Shown in pieces: positions 24,805 to 33,956 of a stretch of DNA of 44,972 bases; position 1 is the first letter of the stretch; each line of letters begins with the position of its first letter. The stretch spans positions 1 through 44,972 of the forward strand of contig JAEWAK010000046.1 of NCBI GenBank assembly GCA_023391695.1, read 5' to 3'. Source of the DNA: Bacillota bacterium. Lineage in GTDB: Bacteria; Bacillota; Clostridia; Lachnospirales; Lachnospiraceae. The notes below the pieces were generated by a model. The model was not told the DNA's origin. It did not search any database and saw nothing but the letters and a program-made list of their open reading frames with translations. The position numbers were made by a program, and so were the translations under genes.

Positions 24805-26151
24805 TTAGTTTATGTCCAGTTGAGGAACTGGATTTCGGAAGAATTTTGTAATGCAAAGCAGGTATACAAATCCGGTTGCAAGCCAGAGGAATCCGACGAG
24901 ATGTGCATTTAAGCCTAGATTGATAAATATCCATAGTGTTACAAACAGGCCAATTAACGGACACAGCAGATATTGCAGTGTGAATTTACACTTCTGCTGT
25001 TTTCTGCCTGCTTTATCTTTTAAATAAAATTTCCAGATGACGGCGATGTTGAGTAAAACAAAGCCAAACAGAGCCCCAAAGCTGACAAGTGTTGAAATTA
25101 TATCCAGAGAGCAGATGATCGAGATAGGTGTTATGACCAATCCGACAAATATGGTTGCTACAACCGGGGTCTGATACTTTTGACTAACATAAGAGAGCTG
25201 CTTAGGAAGCACACCATCCCTGCCCATTGCAAATAAAACTCTGGCTACTGCGGTATGGGAGGCTTGAGTGGTTGCGATACCAAAAGATAAAATGAGTGTA
25301 ATGGTGGTAAAAACGGTGAGCCATTTTCCGCCTACGAAACTGACTATATCAATGAATGCAGTATCTATGTTCAGCTCCTGATAATTCGGATAAGCGATAC
25401 CGGCAAAAAATGTAATCACAATAAAAATAATACCGATAATTAAAATTGAAAAAATAATCGCCCTGCCAACAGATTTTTCCGGATTTATGGATTCCTCTGC
25501 AAGGGTGCTGATAGCATCGAATCCAAGGTAGCTTAAAATTACAATGCCGGTAGCCTGAAGAATACCGGACATGTTAAAATTTCCCGGATTGTAAAATGAT
25601 ATCGTATTGAATTTGACGGTACCATTCATCAACAGCCCTAAGATGCAGATTATAAATGCAAGAATAACAATAATCTGTAAGGCGAATAAAATCCAGCTGC
25701 ACTTCGACATCAGATCGACACCGACTATATTAATAACAGTGCTGAATGCTATGAAAAGTATAGCCCATATCCACGTGGGTACGGAGGGAATCAGCGCATT
25801 TGCAAAGGTGCTGCCGATAATTACTGCCGTGGCCGGAAGCAGAAAGTAGTCCAGAAGAATGGACCAGCCGGTAAGAAATCCAAGCGGAGCTGAAACCCCC
25901 TTCTGCACATACACATATACTGAGCCTGCCATCGGATATTTTTGTGACATTATCCGATAACTCATTCCTGTGAAAAACATCGCTGTCATGCCGATAAGAT
26001 AACAGAGTGCTACCATTCCACCGGCAGGTCCCAGAAAAGTTCCGTACATGGCAGCTGGTGCCAGCGGTATCATAAATACCAGCCCATAGATAATTAAATC
26101 ATTCGTTTTCAGTGTCCGTTTCAATGTTGTCTGCATGCTTTGTTGTTCCAT
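24805..26151 (-). CDS. APC-superfamily amino acid permease
   Basis: The 448-residue integral membrane protein has about 12 hydrophobic segments. The N-terminal family signature is LIIYGLVFMIPLAPAAMYG, with GMSYRIMSQKYPMAGSVYVYV (helices 2-3) and ILSYLGFDAISTLAEESINPEKSVGRAI (helix 6 region) typical of amino acid-polyamine-organocation transporters of the GABA/putrescine-importer kind. ATG 26151 is preferred: AAAGAGG is eight bases upstream, while ATG 26169 has no site. It converges with the amine/amino-acid oxidation operon and may import its substrate, although it lies on the other strand and has its own transcript. Confidence 0.88.
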   Translation of the reverse strand: MEQQSMQTTLKRTLKTNDLIIYGLVFMIPLAPAAMYGTFLGPAGGMVALCYLIGMTAMFFTGMSYRIMSQKYPMAGSVYVYVQKGVSAPLGFLTGWSILLDYFLLPATAVIIGSTFANALIPSVPTWIWAILFIAFSTVINIVGVDLMSKCSWILFALQIIVILAFIICILGLLMNGTVKFNTISFYNPGNFNMSGILQATGIVILSYLGFDAISTLAEESINPEKSVGRAIIFSILIIGIIFIVITFFAGIAYPNYQELNIDTAFIDIVSFVGGKWLTVFTTITLILSFGIATTQASHTAVARVLFAMGRDGVLPKQLSYVSQKYQTPVVATIFVGLVITPISIICSLDIISTLVSFGALFGFVLLNIAVIWKFYLKDKAGRKQQKCKFTLQYLLCPLIGLFVTLWIFINLGLNAHLVGFLWLATGFVYLLCITKFFRNPVPQLDIN

Positions 26152-26200
26152 AGTCTCAACCTCTTTCATTACTTATTTTTGTGATTGTGGTAGAGGACAA

Positions 26201-26233
26201 AAAGGCCGCTCTGCTGTTTAGCTGAGCGGCTTT
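26201..26233. terminator. Terminator-like hairpin between permease and MATE units
   Basis: AAAG-GCCGCTC pairs with GAGCGGC-TTT with one bulge around an 11-base loop. The AT flanks allow some terminator function. It lies upstream of the leftward permease, so it may shield it from MATE readthrough. Confidence 0.5.
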
Positions 26234-26293
26234 GCCCCATATAGCGATTTTCTTTGTTCCCAAGATTGTACATAGGGACAGGATATAAAACAG

Positions 26294-26327
26294 AAAGGTG
26301 TCTGTTCCTTACTGGAGCAGACACCTT
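26294..26327 (-). terminator. Intrinsic terminator of the MATE transcript
   Basis: AAAGGTGTCTG pairs with CAGACACCTTT around 12 bases; on the minus strand it is followed by a T-rich tail (TTTCTGTTTTAT). It overlaps the last codons of the decayed cytidylate-kinase-like frame. Confidence 0.75.
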
Positions 26328-26692
26328 TGTGCTAATTTATATTGTAGCAAATAAACAGACTGTTTCATTGTAAAAATCGGAACACAAACATCTCCTATGG
26401 TTTTATGTTGCGGCATCCTTGACCGTTTCATAAGTTCTTTTCTCTTATTTCGTATGTGGTTCAGGTTTTCGTCATTGAACAGGACCTCTAAAAATTCCAT
26501 GCAGGACATTTTTTCTTTAATCGCTTGCTTTGCCCGCAGCTCTAACGTGCAGTAGCATAGGACAACAATAGAAATATTATTGCCGAAGATGGCCAGACCA
26601 ATAATTTCCCTATCATAGAAAGGGACATTCAAAACCTCAGCCACCCAGAAGCATATTTGCGGCTGATTGTAATCACACAAACTATATTGCAT
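26309..26692 (-). pseudogene. Remnant of a cytidylate-kinase-like gene
   Basis: The frame (127 codons from ATG 26692; open from a TTG at 26704) contains VAEVLNVPFYDREIIGLA, the characteristic segment of cytidylate-kinase-like proteins (usually about 200 residues), which in Lachnospiraceae often accompany MATE transporter genes. The glycine-rich phosphate loop expected just before it reads as NQPQICFW and is lost. The conserved C-terminus is absent. The last codons run into a terminator hairpin, and no ribosome binding site precedes the start. It begins within 20 bases of the MATE stop. All this points to a decayed downstream gene rather than a working kinase. Confidence 0.55.
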
Positions 26693-26711
26693 GGGCTGGT
26701 TCAATAATAGC

Positions 26712-28058
26712 TTATGTTGCTTCGGATTTGTTTTCCGAATCTTTCCTTATTTTTTTCACCAAGAAGTATGAAATAGCAAAATGGCACCCTTCCCCGGCAA
26801 GGTATGCCAGATACAGCCACTTTGCGTCAAACACAAAGACAGAGAGTAATATAAATACCTGTGTTAAACCCAGGCAGCGCAGGAAAGATATCAGCGTTGC
26901 GAGGCCATTTTGTTCCGTGGTTTGGAAAAAGAGGATATTCATCAGCACAAGGCCGACAGCAATATAGGCCAATGAATACTGATTAAGCATATAGGCTGTC
27001 AATTCCGCCAATTCTGCCGAGCCACCGCGATGGAACAAAGGAACAAATTGTCTACCAAAGAGAATACAAACAACGGCCAGCAGAACGGAAGCAATTATAT
27101 TAGTGCGAATCCCAAGTTTATAAACATGAGAAAATGCTCTCTTTTCACCTTTGCCATGATAAAAGCTCATAAGCGGCTGTGTTCCTTGTGTGACACCCAA
27201 CACGACCATGCTTATGATGGAAGTCACATAGCAGACTATGGCATAGGCAGACACACCCACGGTTCCGGCGGTGCGAACGACCGCAAGATTATAGGAAAAT
27301 GTAATAGCAGGTGTGCTGAATTCCATTAGGGCGGAAGCAACGCCGTTACTCAAAACTCTCTTGATCTCTCCAAAATGAAAGATTGGTTTACGGATACGCA
27401 GCTCGCCTTTTTTACGGGCAAAGTGGCTGCCGTAGAATATTAGTTCAATCGTCATACCGATACCGTTTGTGATAGCGGCAACCTCAATCCCGTAGTGTAA
27501 GATAAGTATAAAGATAACATCGAGTATGGCGTTGATGACAGCGCCAAATACAGAACCGAGCATAGCGATTTTGGGATCGTCATCGTTGCGGACAAAAACG
27601 GATAAACCGAATGCTGCCATCTGTATTAAAGAAAAAGGTGCCGACCACTTCAAGTAGGCGGTAGCATAGGGCAGCAGTTCTTCATTTGCACCCATAAATA
27701 TAGACAGGCTTTCACGGAAGAAAAAACCGAACAGCGCCAATACCGCGCCGCCCATTATAGATAGCGCCAGACATTGGCAGAATATATTGTTCGCTTTCTT
27801 CGCTTCTCCCTGACCCTTGTGAAAGGAATAGACATTCGCGCCGCCCACCGCGATCAGCATAGCCACCGCAACAACGAGCATACTGAAAGGGAATACGACG
27901 TTCACGGCACCAAGAGCGACCTCACCAATACCCTGTCCGACAATAACACCGTCCAAAATAACATAAAGGGCCTGGACAAGCATCCCGATTATAGACGGGA
28001 TTACATATTTAGTAAATTGCTTGTTAATTTGCTTAGAGTTTGTGATTTGATTTAACAT
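26712..28058 (-). CDS. MATE-family efflux transporter
   Basis: The 448-residue membrane protein has about 12 helices. It has the two-fold repeated MATE signature (YVILDGVIVGQGIGEVALGAVNVVFPFSML and, in the second half, GTVGVSAYAIVCYVTSIISMVVLGVTQGTQPLMSFYHG). It exports drugs or metabolites in exchange for sodium or protons. AGGAGG lies six bases before ATG 28058. It is divergent from a MerR regulator, and its promoter has a 19-base spacer, the hallmark of MerR activation by DNA untwisting, so it is probably induced by a ligand of that regulator. Confidence 0.92.
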   Translation of the reverse strand: MLNQITNSKQINKQFTKYVIPSIIGMLVQALYVILDGVIVGQGIGEVALGAVNVVFPFSMLVVAVAMLIAVGGANVYSFHKGQGEAKKANNIFCQCLALSIMGGAVLALFGFFFRESLSIFMGANEELLPYATAYLKWSAPFSLIQMAAFGLSVFVRNDDDPKIAMLGSVFGAVINAILDVIFILILHYGIEVAAITNGIGMTIELIFYGSHFARKKGELRIRKPIFHFGEIKRVLSNGVASALMEFSTPAITFSYNLAVVRTAGTVGVSAYAIVCYVTSIISMVVLGVTQGTQPLMSFYHGKGEKRAFSHVYKLGIRTNIIASVLLAVVCILFGRQFVPLFHRGGSAELAELTAYMLNQYSLAYIAVGLVLMNILFFQTTEQNGLATLISFLRCLGLTQVFILLSVFVFDAKWLYLAYLAGEGCHFAISYFLVKKIRKDSENKSEAT

Positions 28059-28080
28059 ACTTTTCCTCCTGAAATAAACA

Positions 28081-28130
28081 TTGACTTGCTCAAGATAGCA
28101 TTATAAACTATACATATACTGAACAGTCAA
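28081..28130. promoter_or_regulatory. Overlapping divergent promoters, MerR-type for the MATE gene
   Basis: Leftward: TTGACT (28130-28125) and TATAAT (28105-28100) with a 19-base spacer, containing an imperfect dyad around GTATATGTATAG. Rightward: TTGACT (28081-28086) and TATAAA (28103-28108) with 16 bases. The two −10 boxes overlap, so MerR bound at the dyad would affect both genes. Confidence 0.75.
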
Positions 28131-28160
28131 GCCTATCATTAAGAGGAAAGGAGAAAAACA

Positions 28161-28988
28161 ATGGGCAGCAATCGTATGAAAATCAGTGAATTTGCACAGG
28201 TTACAGGAATCACACGGAGAAATCTTTTATTTTATGACAAGATAGGGCTTTTGTCGCCAACAATGATAGATGAGAATAATAAATACCGCTATTACACGTA
28301 TCATCAGATAGATACCGCAAATATCATTACCGTATTGCGGGAGATTGGTATGCCTCTGAAAGAAATTAAAGAGTATTTATGCGGACGTTCCCCTGAAAAT
28401 CTGATTCATTTACTGGAAGCACAAAAGAAGATTGTGCGGGAGAAAATCAAGACGCTTATACAAATCAGTGATATGATGGATACCCGGATTGATCTGACAG
28501 AAAAAGGACAAAGTGCGGATAGGAACATTAACTCTATTATCCTAAAAGAGTGTGAATCAACACCTGTCTTTTTGGGGCCGGAGCTTCCGATAGACAGCCA
28601 TATATTGGATGGTTGGTATTATCTTGTAGACTTTTATCAATTTTGCAGAGAACATCAGGTAATTTGTGGACTGCCAACCGGGACGATCATTGCCCATACA
28701 GATTTGGTAAGAGGTAACTTTTCACATCCTTCACGGTACTATTATCGTCCTGTATGTGGAAGCAGTTATCCCAACAATGCCGAAAAACCCAAAGGTTTAT
28801 ATGTCATCGGACAGGAGCATACCGAATACGCTAAAAGCTATAATCTGTATTCCCGTCTTTACAGATATATTGAAGAAGCTGAACTAAAAATCTGCGGTCA
28901 TGCCTATGAGGAATATTTATTAGATGAAATATCCACAACAGATCCTACACAATATCTTTTGCAAGTAGCAATACATGTTAAAAAATAA
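28161..28988 (+). CDS. MerR-family regulator with GyrI-like effector domain
   Basis: The 275-residue product has an N-terminal MerR winged helix (MKISEFAQVTGITRRNLLFYDKIGLL, KYRYYTYHQIDTANIITVLREIGMPLKEIKEYL), a dimerisation helix (about 80-115), and a C-terminal region of about 150 residues of the BmrR/GyrI-like ligand-binding type. It resembles BmrR or TipA, which activate multidrug transporter genes on binding bulky compounds. AAAGGAG is seven bases before ATG. It is divergent from the MATE gene and shares the promoter region with it. Confidence 0.9.
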   Translation: MGSNRMKISEFAQVTGITRRNLLFYDKIGLLSPTMIDENNKYRYYTYHQIDTANIITVLREIGMPLKEIKEYLCGRSPENLIHLLEAQKKIVREKIKTLIQISDMMDTRIDLTEKGQSADRNINSIILKECESTPVFLGPELPIDSHILDGWYYLVDFYQFCREHQVICGLPTGTIIAHTDLVRGNFSHPSRYYYRPVCGSSYPNNAEKPKGLYVIGQEHTEYAKSYNLYSRLYRYIEEAELKICGHAYEEYLLDEISTTDPTQYLLQVAIHVKK

Positions 28989-29151
28989 ATGCTGAAATTA
29001 ATTTGGTACACCAGGCTGTCGTTCCCTAAAAATGGAAAACAAAATTTAAAGCACATAAACTTCTTCCGGTTATTAACTGCCGGATTCATCAGGCAGATCT
29101 TTTGACCATGGTATTAATCAGATTGTTTACGACGTATACTTCTGTGTATTG

Positions 29152-29496
29152 TATAGTTAGCGCGATAATTTATTCGGAAGCTTTGAGTTTGGAGTCAATT
29201 TCCTCACATTTTGGCATAACGCCAGTGTATTTATCATCATGATTTAAAAAGAATACAGGTATTAACCTTCTGTTTACATTAACAACATCCGTATGGAAGA
29301 GGCAAAGAAACTTCTTTTAAATCACAAGAATTTAAAAATATCCGACATCGCTGCCCGGTTAGGGGTATCCACTGCTTCAACTTTTATCAGACAGTTTAAA
29401 AATTATGCCGGATTATGCAGAAATTTGGAACAGGCAGTAAAAGGGTTTGAAAAAACAGAAAATAATTGTAAAATTGGTGCTATATCTAATCGGTAA
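29152..29496 (+). pseudogene. Broken AraC-family regulator gene (stop codon and frameshift)
   Basis: Reading 29222-29272 in one frame gives the first AraC helix-turn-helix (SLESISSHFGITPVYLSS, stop, FKKNTGINLL), interrupted by TGA at 29240-29242. Near 29270 homology shifts by one frame and continues as VYINNIRMEEAKKLLLNHK, then ISDIAARLGVSTASTFIRQF, the second helix-turn-helix. Upstream, IIYSEAL extends the match to about 29150, but no sensor domain is found. The residual frame from ATG 29293 is therefore not a working gene. It sits 170 bases before an intact AraC gene and after the MerR gene. Confidence 0.82.
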
Positions 29497-29668
29497 GAAT
29501 TATCAATAATGTTAATTATGGGATAGAATTTTAGAAAATGAGAAGGCTGATTTTAATACTCTAAATTGCAGGAAAAGTAAGCCTATGCTATAATGTACTT
29601 AGAATAGTATGTTATAGCGGATATATTAAACAATGTCTAATATGGTAAATTTATAGGAGGATTCAAAT

Positions 29669-30517
29669 ATGCCTTTTGAGATTCCCAAAGATGCTTATCA
29701 AAATAATGCAATATATCATCACTATGGTACTGATTATAGCTCTAATATTTTTGGCTGTGGATTCTTAAATAAGAAAGGAAAAGAATGCAAAGAAAATAAT
29801 AATGTTTATAAGCATTATGGTGTAGTTCTGGTTTTAAGCGGCTATGCTGTTCAGATAGATTATGAGGGTAATCAGACTGAAATCTGCCCTGGTTGTTTAA
29901 TACAAAGAATTCCGGAAAAGCGTCAGACCTTATATATTCAACCTGATGGCAATTGGCTTGAGTTTTTTATATGTATTAGTAAAAACATATATGATGCACT
30001 GGTTGCAATGGACTTATTGGACAGGAATCAAACCATATTATATCCAGGAATCAGTCGTGCCTTGTATGAGGAATGTAATGAATTTTGGAATTTAATGAAG
30101 AATACACATCCGGCTGAAATAAAAATGCTACTGCCTGAGGCATTAAAAATTATTATTATGCTGCACGAACTACATAAACAAAACGGAACGAGCAGTAAGG
30201 ATAGAGAAGTCATACATAAAGCTTGCCTTATTTTATCCAATCTTACCTCATACGATTGTTCGATTCAGGAACTGGCAAAGGATTTAGGAATAGGATATGA
30301 AAAATTTCGAAAGTTATTTAAATTGCAGACAGGGCTTTCACCTGGAAATTATGTCATGCAAAAAAGAATAGATTATGCCAAGGCACAATTAATTGAAAAG
30401 AACAAAAGTATCAAGGAAATTGCCTTAAAACTTGGTTTTTCTGACGCCTATGCCTTTTCAAAACAATTTCGTAATGTTGTGGGGCTGTCACCGAGTAATT
30501 TCCGCAAGGATTATTAA
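29669..30517 (+). CDS. AraC-family transcriptional regulator, cupin sensor
   Basis: The 282-residue product has an N-terminal AraC-binding cupin (about 45-110: VVLVLSGYAVQIDYEGNQTEICPGCLIQRIP), a linker helix, and a C-terminal DNA-binding domain with both helix-turn-helix motifs (about 190-282: IQELAKDLGIGYEKFRKLFKLQTGLSP and EIALKLGFSDAYAFSKQFRNVVGLSPSNF). ATAGGAGG precedes ATG. It is the nearest regulator to the secreted alginate-lyase-like gene at 31408, on the same strand, separated by 890 bases. Control of that gene by a sugar ligand is plausible but unproven. Confidence 0.9.
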   Translation: MPFEIPKDAYQNNAIYHHYGTDYSSNIFGCGFLNKKGKECKENNNVYKHYGVVLVLSGYAVQIDYEGNQTEICPGCLIQRIPEKRQTLYIQPDGNWLEFFICISKNIYDALVAMDLLDRNQTILYPGISRALYEECNEFWNLMKNTHPAEIKMLLPEALKIIIMLHELHKQNGTSSKDREVIHKACLILSNLTSYDCSIQELAKDLGIGYEKFRKLFKLQTGLSPGNYVMQKRIDYAKAQLIEKNKSIKEIALKLGFSDAYAFSKQFRNVVGLSPSNFRKDY

Positions 30518-31407
30518 TCTTATTCTGATGAGCTGGTAGTAAGTTATATGAGATGAAAATTACCATTTTTAACATCATAGATACCATTCTTGATATTGTA
30601 ATTTATTTTGTTGTGAGTATATTATATATAAATAAATCATTAAATAAACATATTTTATAGATATGTGTTTTTAGATAAAACTTATTTAGCTTATGAGAAT
30701 TGTTTTAAGGTTATTATTTATTGTCATTTGCACCATTGTTTTTTGGATTATATGAAATAATATTTTAGTTCATCGCTATAAGTATAATTTCAGATTATCC
30801 AAGATATGGCGGATAAATTGTCTAATACGTCCATAACCAACAATAATTTCTTTACATTGGTTTATTTAACAAATTGTTATACCAATTAAAAAAATAGACA
30901 CGCTAAGCAGAGACCATATATTCAAATGTTTTTGCTATGTATGTCTATTTTTAATGTAAAATCTGACAGAATTGAGGTGATGTAATATTTAAAAATGAGT
31001 ACTTGTAGTTTTAATATTATTGAAAGGGGCGAATAAAAAGCACTGGATTCAGGGAAATATTGAAATCGGTCCTTATACCAATAACATTAACTTTTTATAA
31101 AAATATTTAGGTACCATTTATAGTGGAATGGTAATGCTTTAAGTGAAACAGTGATATGCAAAATCCGCTTTTGTTTTTTTGCAATAGGATAAAAGTTCGG
31201 ATTAACATATAGTTCATTAACGATTTTCAAGTTAAGGAAAGGGGGGATACAATTAAATTTGAGGAAAGGGGGAGATTATCAAAGAATTACATTTTTTATC
31301 AATAAATAGTTGTTTAAAATGTAAAGAGATGATTAGTTGAAAAATAAATTTTTCAACTACATTAATGAATATCAAATCAAAAATTCGATATTCGGGAAAG
31401 GGGTAAA
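30518..31407. other. Long AT-rich intergenic region with a large hairpin and an operator-like repeat
   Basis: No gene is seen in these 890 bases. A perfect 11-bp inverted repeat, AAAAATAGACA (30890-30900) with TGTCTATTTTT (30952-30962), encloses 51 bases and would form a large hairpin ending in a T-run. A 7-bp inverted repeat, TACCATT (31112-31118) with AATGGTA (31127-31133), could be an operator. A double-hairpin repeat sits at 31335-31393. Confidence 0.5.
31335..31393 (+). repeat. Dispersed double-hairpin repeat, copy 2
   Basis: A perfect palindrome (31335-31358) sharing its inner 22 bases with the element at 21509-21532 is followed by a second hairpin, GAATATC (31367-31373) with GATATTC (31387-31393). 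It ends 15 bases before the start of the lyase gene, close to its ribosome binding site. In both copies the second hairpin differs in sequence but keeps the form. Confidence 0.6.
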
Positions 31408-33483
31408 ATGAGAAAAATATGGGGAATTTGTATCGTTTTAAGTATTTTAACAAGCTTAGGAGCAGTGATAAACGTAGATGTAGACTATGCATCTGCGGCA
31501 ACGGACTTTGTTCACCCGGGTATCCTGCATACCCAGGCGGATTTTGACCGTATGAAGCAGATGGTCGACAGGCAGCAGGAACCATATCTGGATGGCTGGA
31601 ATCAACTGGTTAACAGCACTTATTCGCAGTCAGGATGGACCCCGCGGGCTACAGCCACGATTATTCGGGGCGGCAGCGGAGATAATGTGGCTTTGTTATA
31701 TAATGATATTGCCCGGGCATATCAATGTGCTCTGCGATGGAAAATAAGCGGCAGCACTGCCCATGGCGATACCGCTCGTGATATTTTAAACGCCTGGTCA
31801 TCTACGCTTACTACCGTTAGCGGCAATGCGGACCGGTATCTGGCTGCCGGTCTGTTTGGTTATCAGATGGCAAATACTGCTGAGATAATGAGGGGATATC
31901 CGGGGTTTAACGTAGAACAGATGAAGAACATGCTTCTCAATGTATTTTACAAGCCTCTCAATGAACGTTTTCTGATCGGTAATGAATACGGCGGAGATCA
32001 TAATGATGCATACATAACTAATTATTGGGCCAACTGGGATTTGTGCAATATGGCGTCAACGGTGGCAATCGGAATTTTCTGTGACAGAAGGGATATCTAT
32101 AATATAGGGGTTGAGTATTTTAAGAACGGAGCAGGGAACGGTTCCGTCTATAATGCAATTCCTTACAAATATTCCGGCGGACTTGCCCAGTGGCAGGAAT
32201 CCGGACGTGACCAGGCACATACCATCCTTGGGATAGGTTTAATGGCTTCTGTCTGTGAAATGGCCTGGAGTCAGGGAGATGATCTGTATGGCTGGGCAGA
32301 TAACCGTTTTATGCATGCGGCGGAATATGTGGCCCGTTATAATAACGGTAATGATGTACCTTTTACAACTTACGAATGGGGAACCGGGCAAACTGGTACG
32401 ATACAGCAGCAAACAATCATTTCTGAAGCCGGACGGAATGAATACCGGCCTATATGGGAGATGATTTATAACCATTATGCAAACCGCAAAGGACTTTCCG
32501 TACCTAATATTGCCGCAAGGGCAGCCTCACAGCGGCCGGAAGGCGGACCTGGCGGACATGCTACGACATTTGACCAGCCGGGCTTTGGAACTCTTACCTT
32601 TACCCGGCCTGCAGGTGGAGATAATGCCATTCTTCCCGGGGGTATTATTGCAGAAGGGACTTATCGTCTGATTGCCCGGCACAGCGGCAAAGCGTTGGAC
32701 GTGGCAGGGACTGAAAACGGATCCAATGTACAGCAGTCCGCTGTTAACCAGAATACCAGTCAGCAGTGGAATATAACCCATCTGGGAGGCGGACAATACC
32801 GTATCAGTAATGTGCAAAGCGGAAGGGCATTGGATATATCAGATTCTTCCATGGATAACGGGGGAAATGTGGTCATTTGGAACAGCAATAACGGAGATAA
32901 TCAGAAATTTGCTTTCCTTCCAGCTGGTGATGGTTATTTCCGGATTTCTCCCATTCATAGTACAAAAGCTTTGGATGTTGAAAATTCATCTGCCCAGGAC
33001 GGTGCAAAGGTACTCCAATGGAGATATTGGTATAATGACAATCAGGAGTGGAGACTGGAACCGATCTCTGTAGTTGTCCGCCTTCAGTCCTATAATTATC
33101 CGGAGCGTTATATAAGGCATTCTGACTATCGGGCAAGAATTGATGCAAATGTCTCTCCGACAGAGGATGCACAGTTCCGGATTGTTGCAGGATTAGCAAA
33201 CCACAGCGGAGTCTCGTTTGAATCCGTCAATTTTCCGGGAAGATATCTCCGGGTGAGGTCGAACGGAGAAGTATGGCTGGATCAAAATGATGACACGGGT
33301 ACTTTTAAAAGTGACGCAACCTTCCGGCGAGTGGCAGGATTAGCAGATGCGGGTAAATCCTCTTTCCAGGTGTGGACAGATTCCACCAGATATCTGCGGC
33401 ATTATGATTATCTCATGCGTGCAGAGAGCGGCTCAGGAGCACAGTTTAACGAAGATGCAACTTTTTTAGAAATTGCGCCATAA
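31408..33483 (+). CDS. Secreted alginate-lyase-like enzyme with ricin-type and AbfB-type carbohydrate-binding domains
   Basis: The 691-residue product has a signal peptide (about 1-31, ending ASA). An alpha-barrel lyase domain follows (about 35-400), with HPGILHTQADFDRMKQMV at its start and NYWANWDLCNMASTVAIG and QESGRDQAHTILGIGLMA, the conserved Asn/His/Tyr-rich segments of alginate-lyase-family (PL) proteins. Next is a ricin B-type beta-trefoil (about 415-550) with repeated QW-like motifs (SQQWNI, NQKFAF, NQEWRL). Last is an AbfB/CBM42-like trefoil (about 553-691: LQSYNYPERYIRHSDYRARID, DATFRRVAGLAD). It probably cleaves a uronic-acid-rich polysaccharide outside the cell and binds arabinose- or galactose-type side chains. 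GAAAGGGG precedes ATG. GC content is a little above its flanks. Confidence 0.85.
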   Translation: MRKIWGICIVLSILTSLGAVINVDVDYASAATDFVHPGILHTQADFDRMKQMVDRQQEPYLDGWNQLVNSTYSQSGWTPRATATIIRGGSGDNVALLYNDIARAYQCALRWKISGSTAHGDTARDILNAWSSTLTTVSGNADRYLAAGLFGYQMANTAEIMRGYPGFNVEQMKNMLLNVFYKPLNERFLIGNEYGGDHNDAYITNYWANWDLCNMASTVAIGIFCDRRDIYNIGVEYFKNGAGNGSVYNAIPYKYSGGLAQWQESGRDQAHTILGIGLMASVCEMAWSQGDDLYGWADNRFMHAAEYVARYNNGNDVPFTTYEWGTGQTGTIQQQTIISEAGRNEYRPIWEMIYNHYANRKGLSVPNIAARAASQRPEGGPGGHATTFDQPGFGTLTFTRPAGGDNAILPGGIIAEGTYRLIARHSGKALDVAGTENGSNVQQSAVNQNTSQQWNITHLGGGQYRISNVQSGRALDISDSSMDNGGNVVIWNSNNGDNQKFAFLPAGDGYFRISPIHSTKALDVENSSAQDGAKVLQWRYWYNDNQEWRLEPISVVVRLQSYNYPERYIRHSDYRARIDANVSPTEDAQFRIVAGLANHSGVSFESVNFPGRYLRVRSNGEVWLDQNDDTGTFKSDATFRRVAGLADAGKSSFQVWTDSTRYLRHYDYLMRAESGSGAQFNEDATFLEIAP

Positions 33484-33503
33484 ACTAAAAACGACTTTAC
33501 CGA

Positions 33504-33544
33504 TAAAGAGTGGTGGTTGGTGTTAACACATCCGCCACTCTTTA
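33504..33544 (+). terminator. Terminator-like hairpin after lyase gene
   Basis: TAAAGAGTGG pairs with CCACTCTTTA around 21 bases, starting 20 bases after the stop. The following T-run is short, so efficiency is uncertain. Confidence 0.55.
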
Positions 33545-33801
33545 GTATGGACTTTTACTTTTGCCATCGTTTAATAACATAGGATGAAGAAATATTCCAT
33601 TTATTAACAAGACTGTTCTTGTGCATATCATTTATCAACAAAAACAGTACATATTTTTTACATTTACAACATGAATTTTTACATTTGTTCTGTTTTTTGA
33701 AACTTCATATACTCTATTTTTGATTTAATCTCATATTATTTGCTGAAGTATTCGTATTTTCTGTTTATTTATTTGAAAAAATAATATTGTTAAGTAATAT
33801 A

Positions 33802-33829
33802 TTGACAAATATGTAAATAATAGTATAAT
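33802..33829 (+). promoter_or_regulatory. Strong predicted promoter for the MATE exporter
   Basis: TTGACA (33802-33807) and TATAAT (33824-33829), both consensus, are 16 bases apart. Transcription from here gives a leader of about 250 nt holding three hairpins before the start at 34085. Confidence 0.75.
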
Positions 33830-33956
33830 TATGTTTAAAAATAGGAAATATTCAAATTAATGGTAATTATATATTATAATTAATTTATTGATGGGGGTTA
33901 TTGTCAAAAGTAATGCTGTTAGCTATTCGTTATACGGGATGTTCTCATAATATAAC

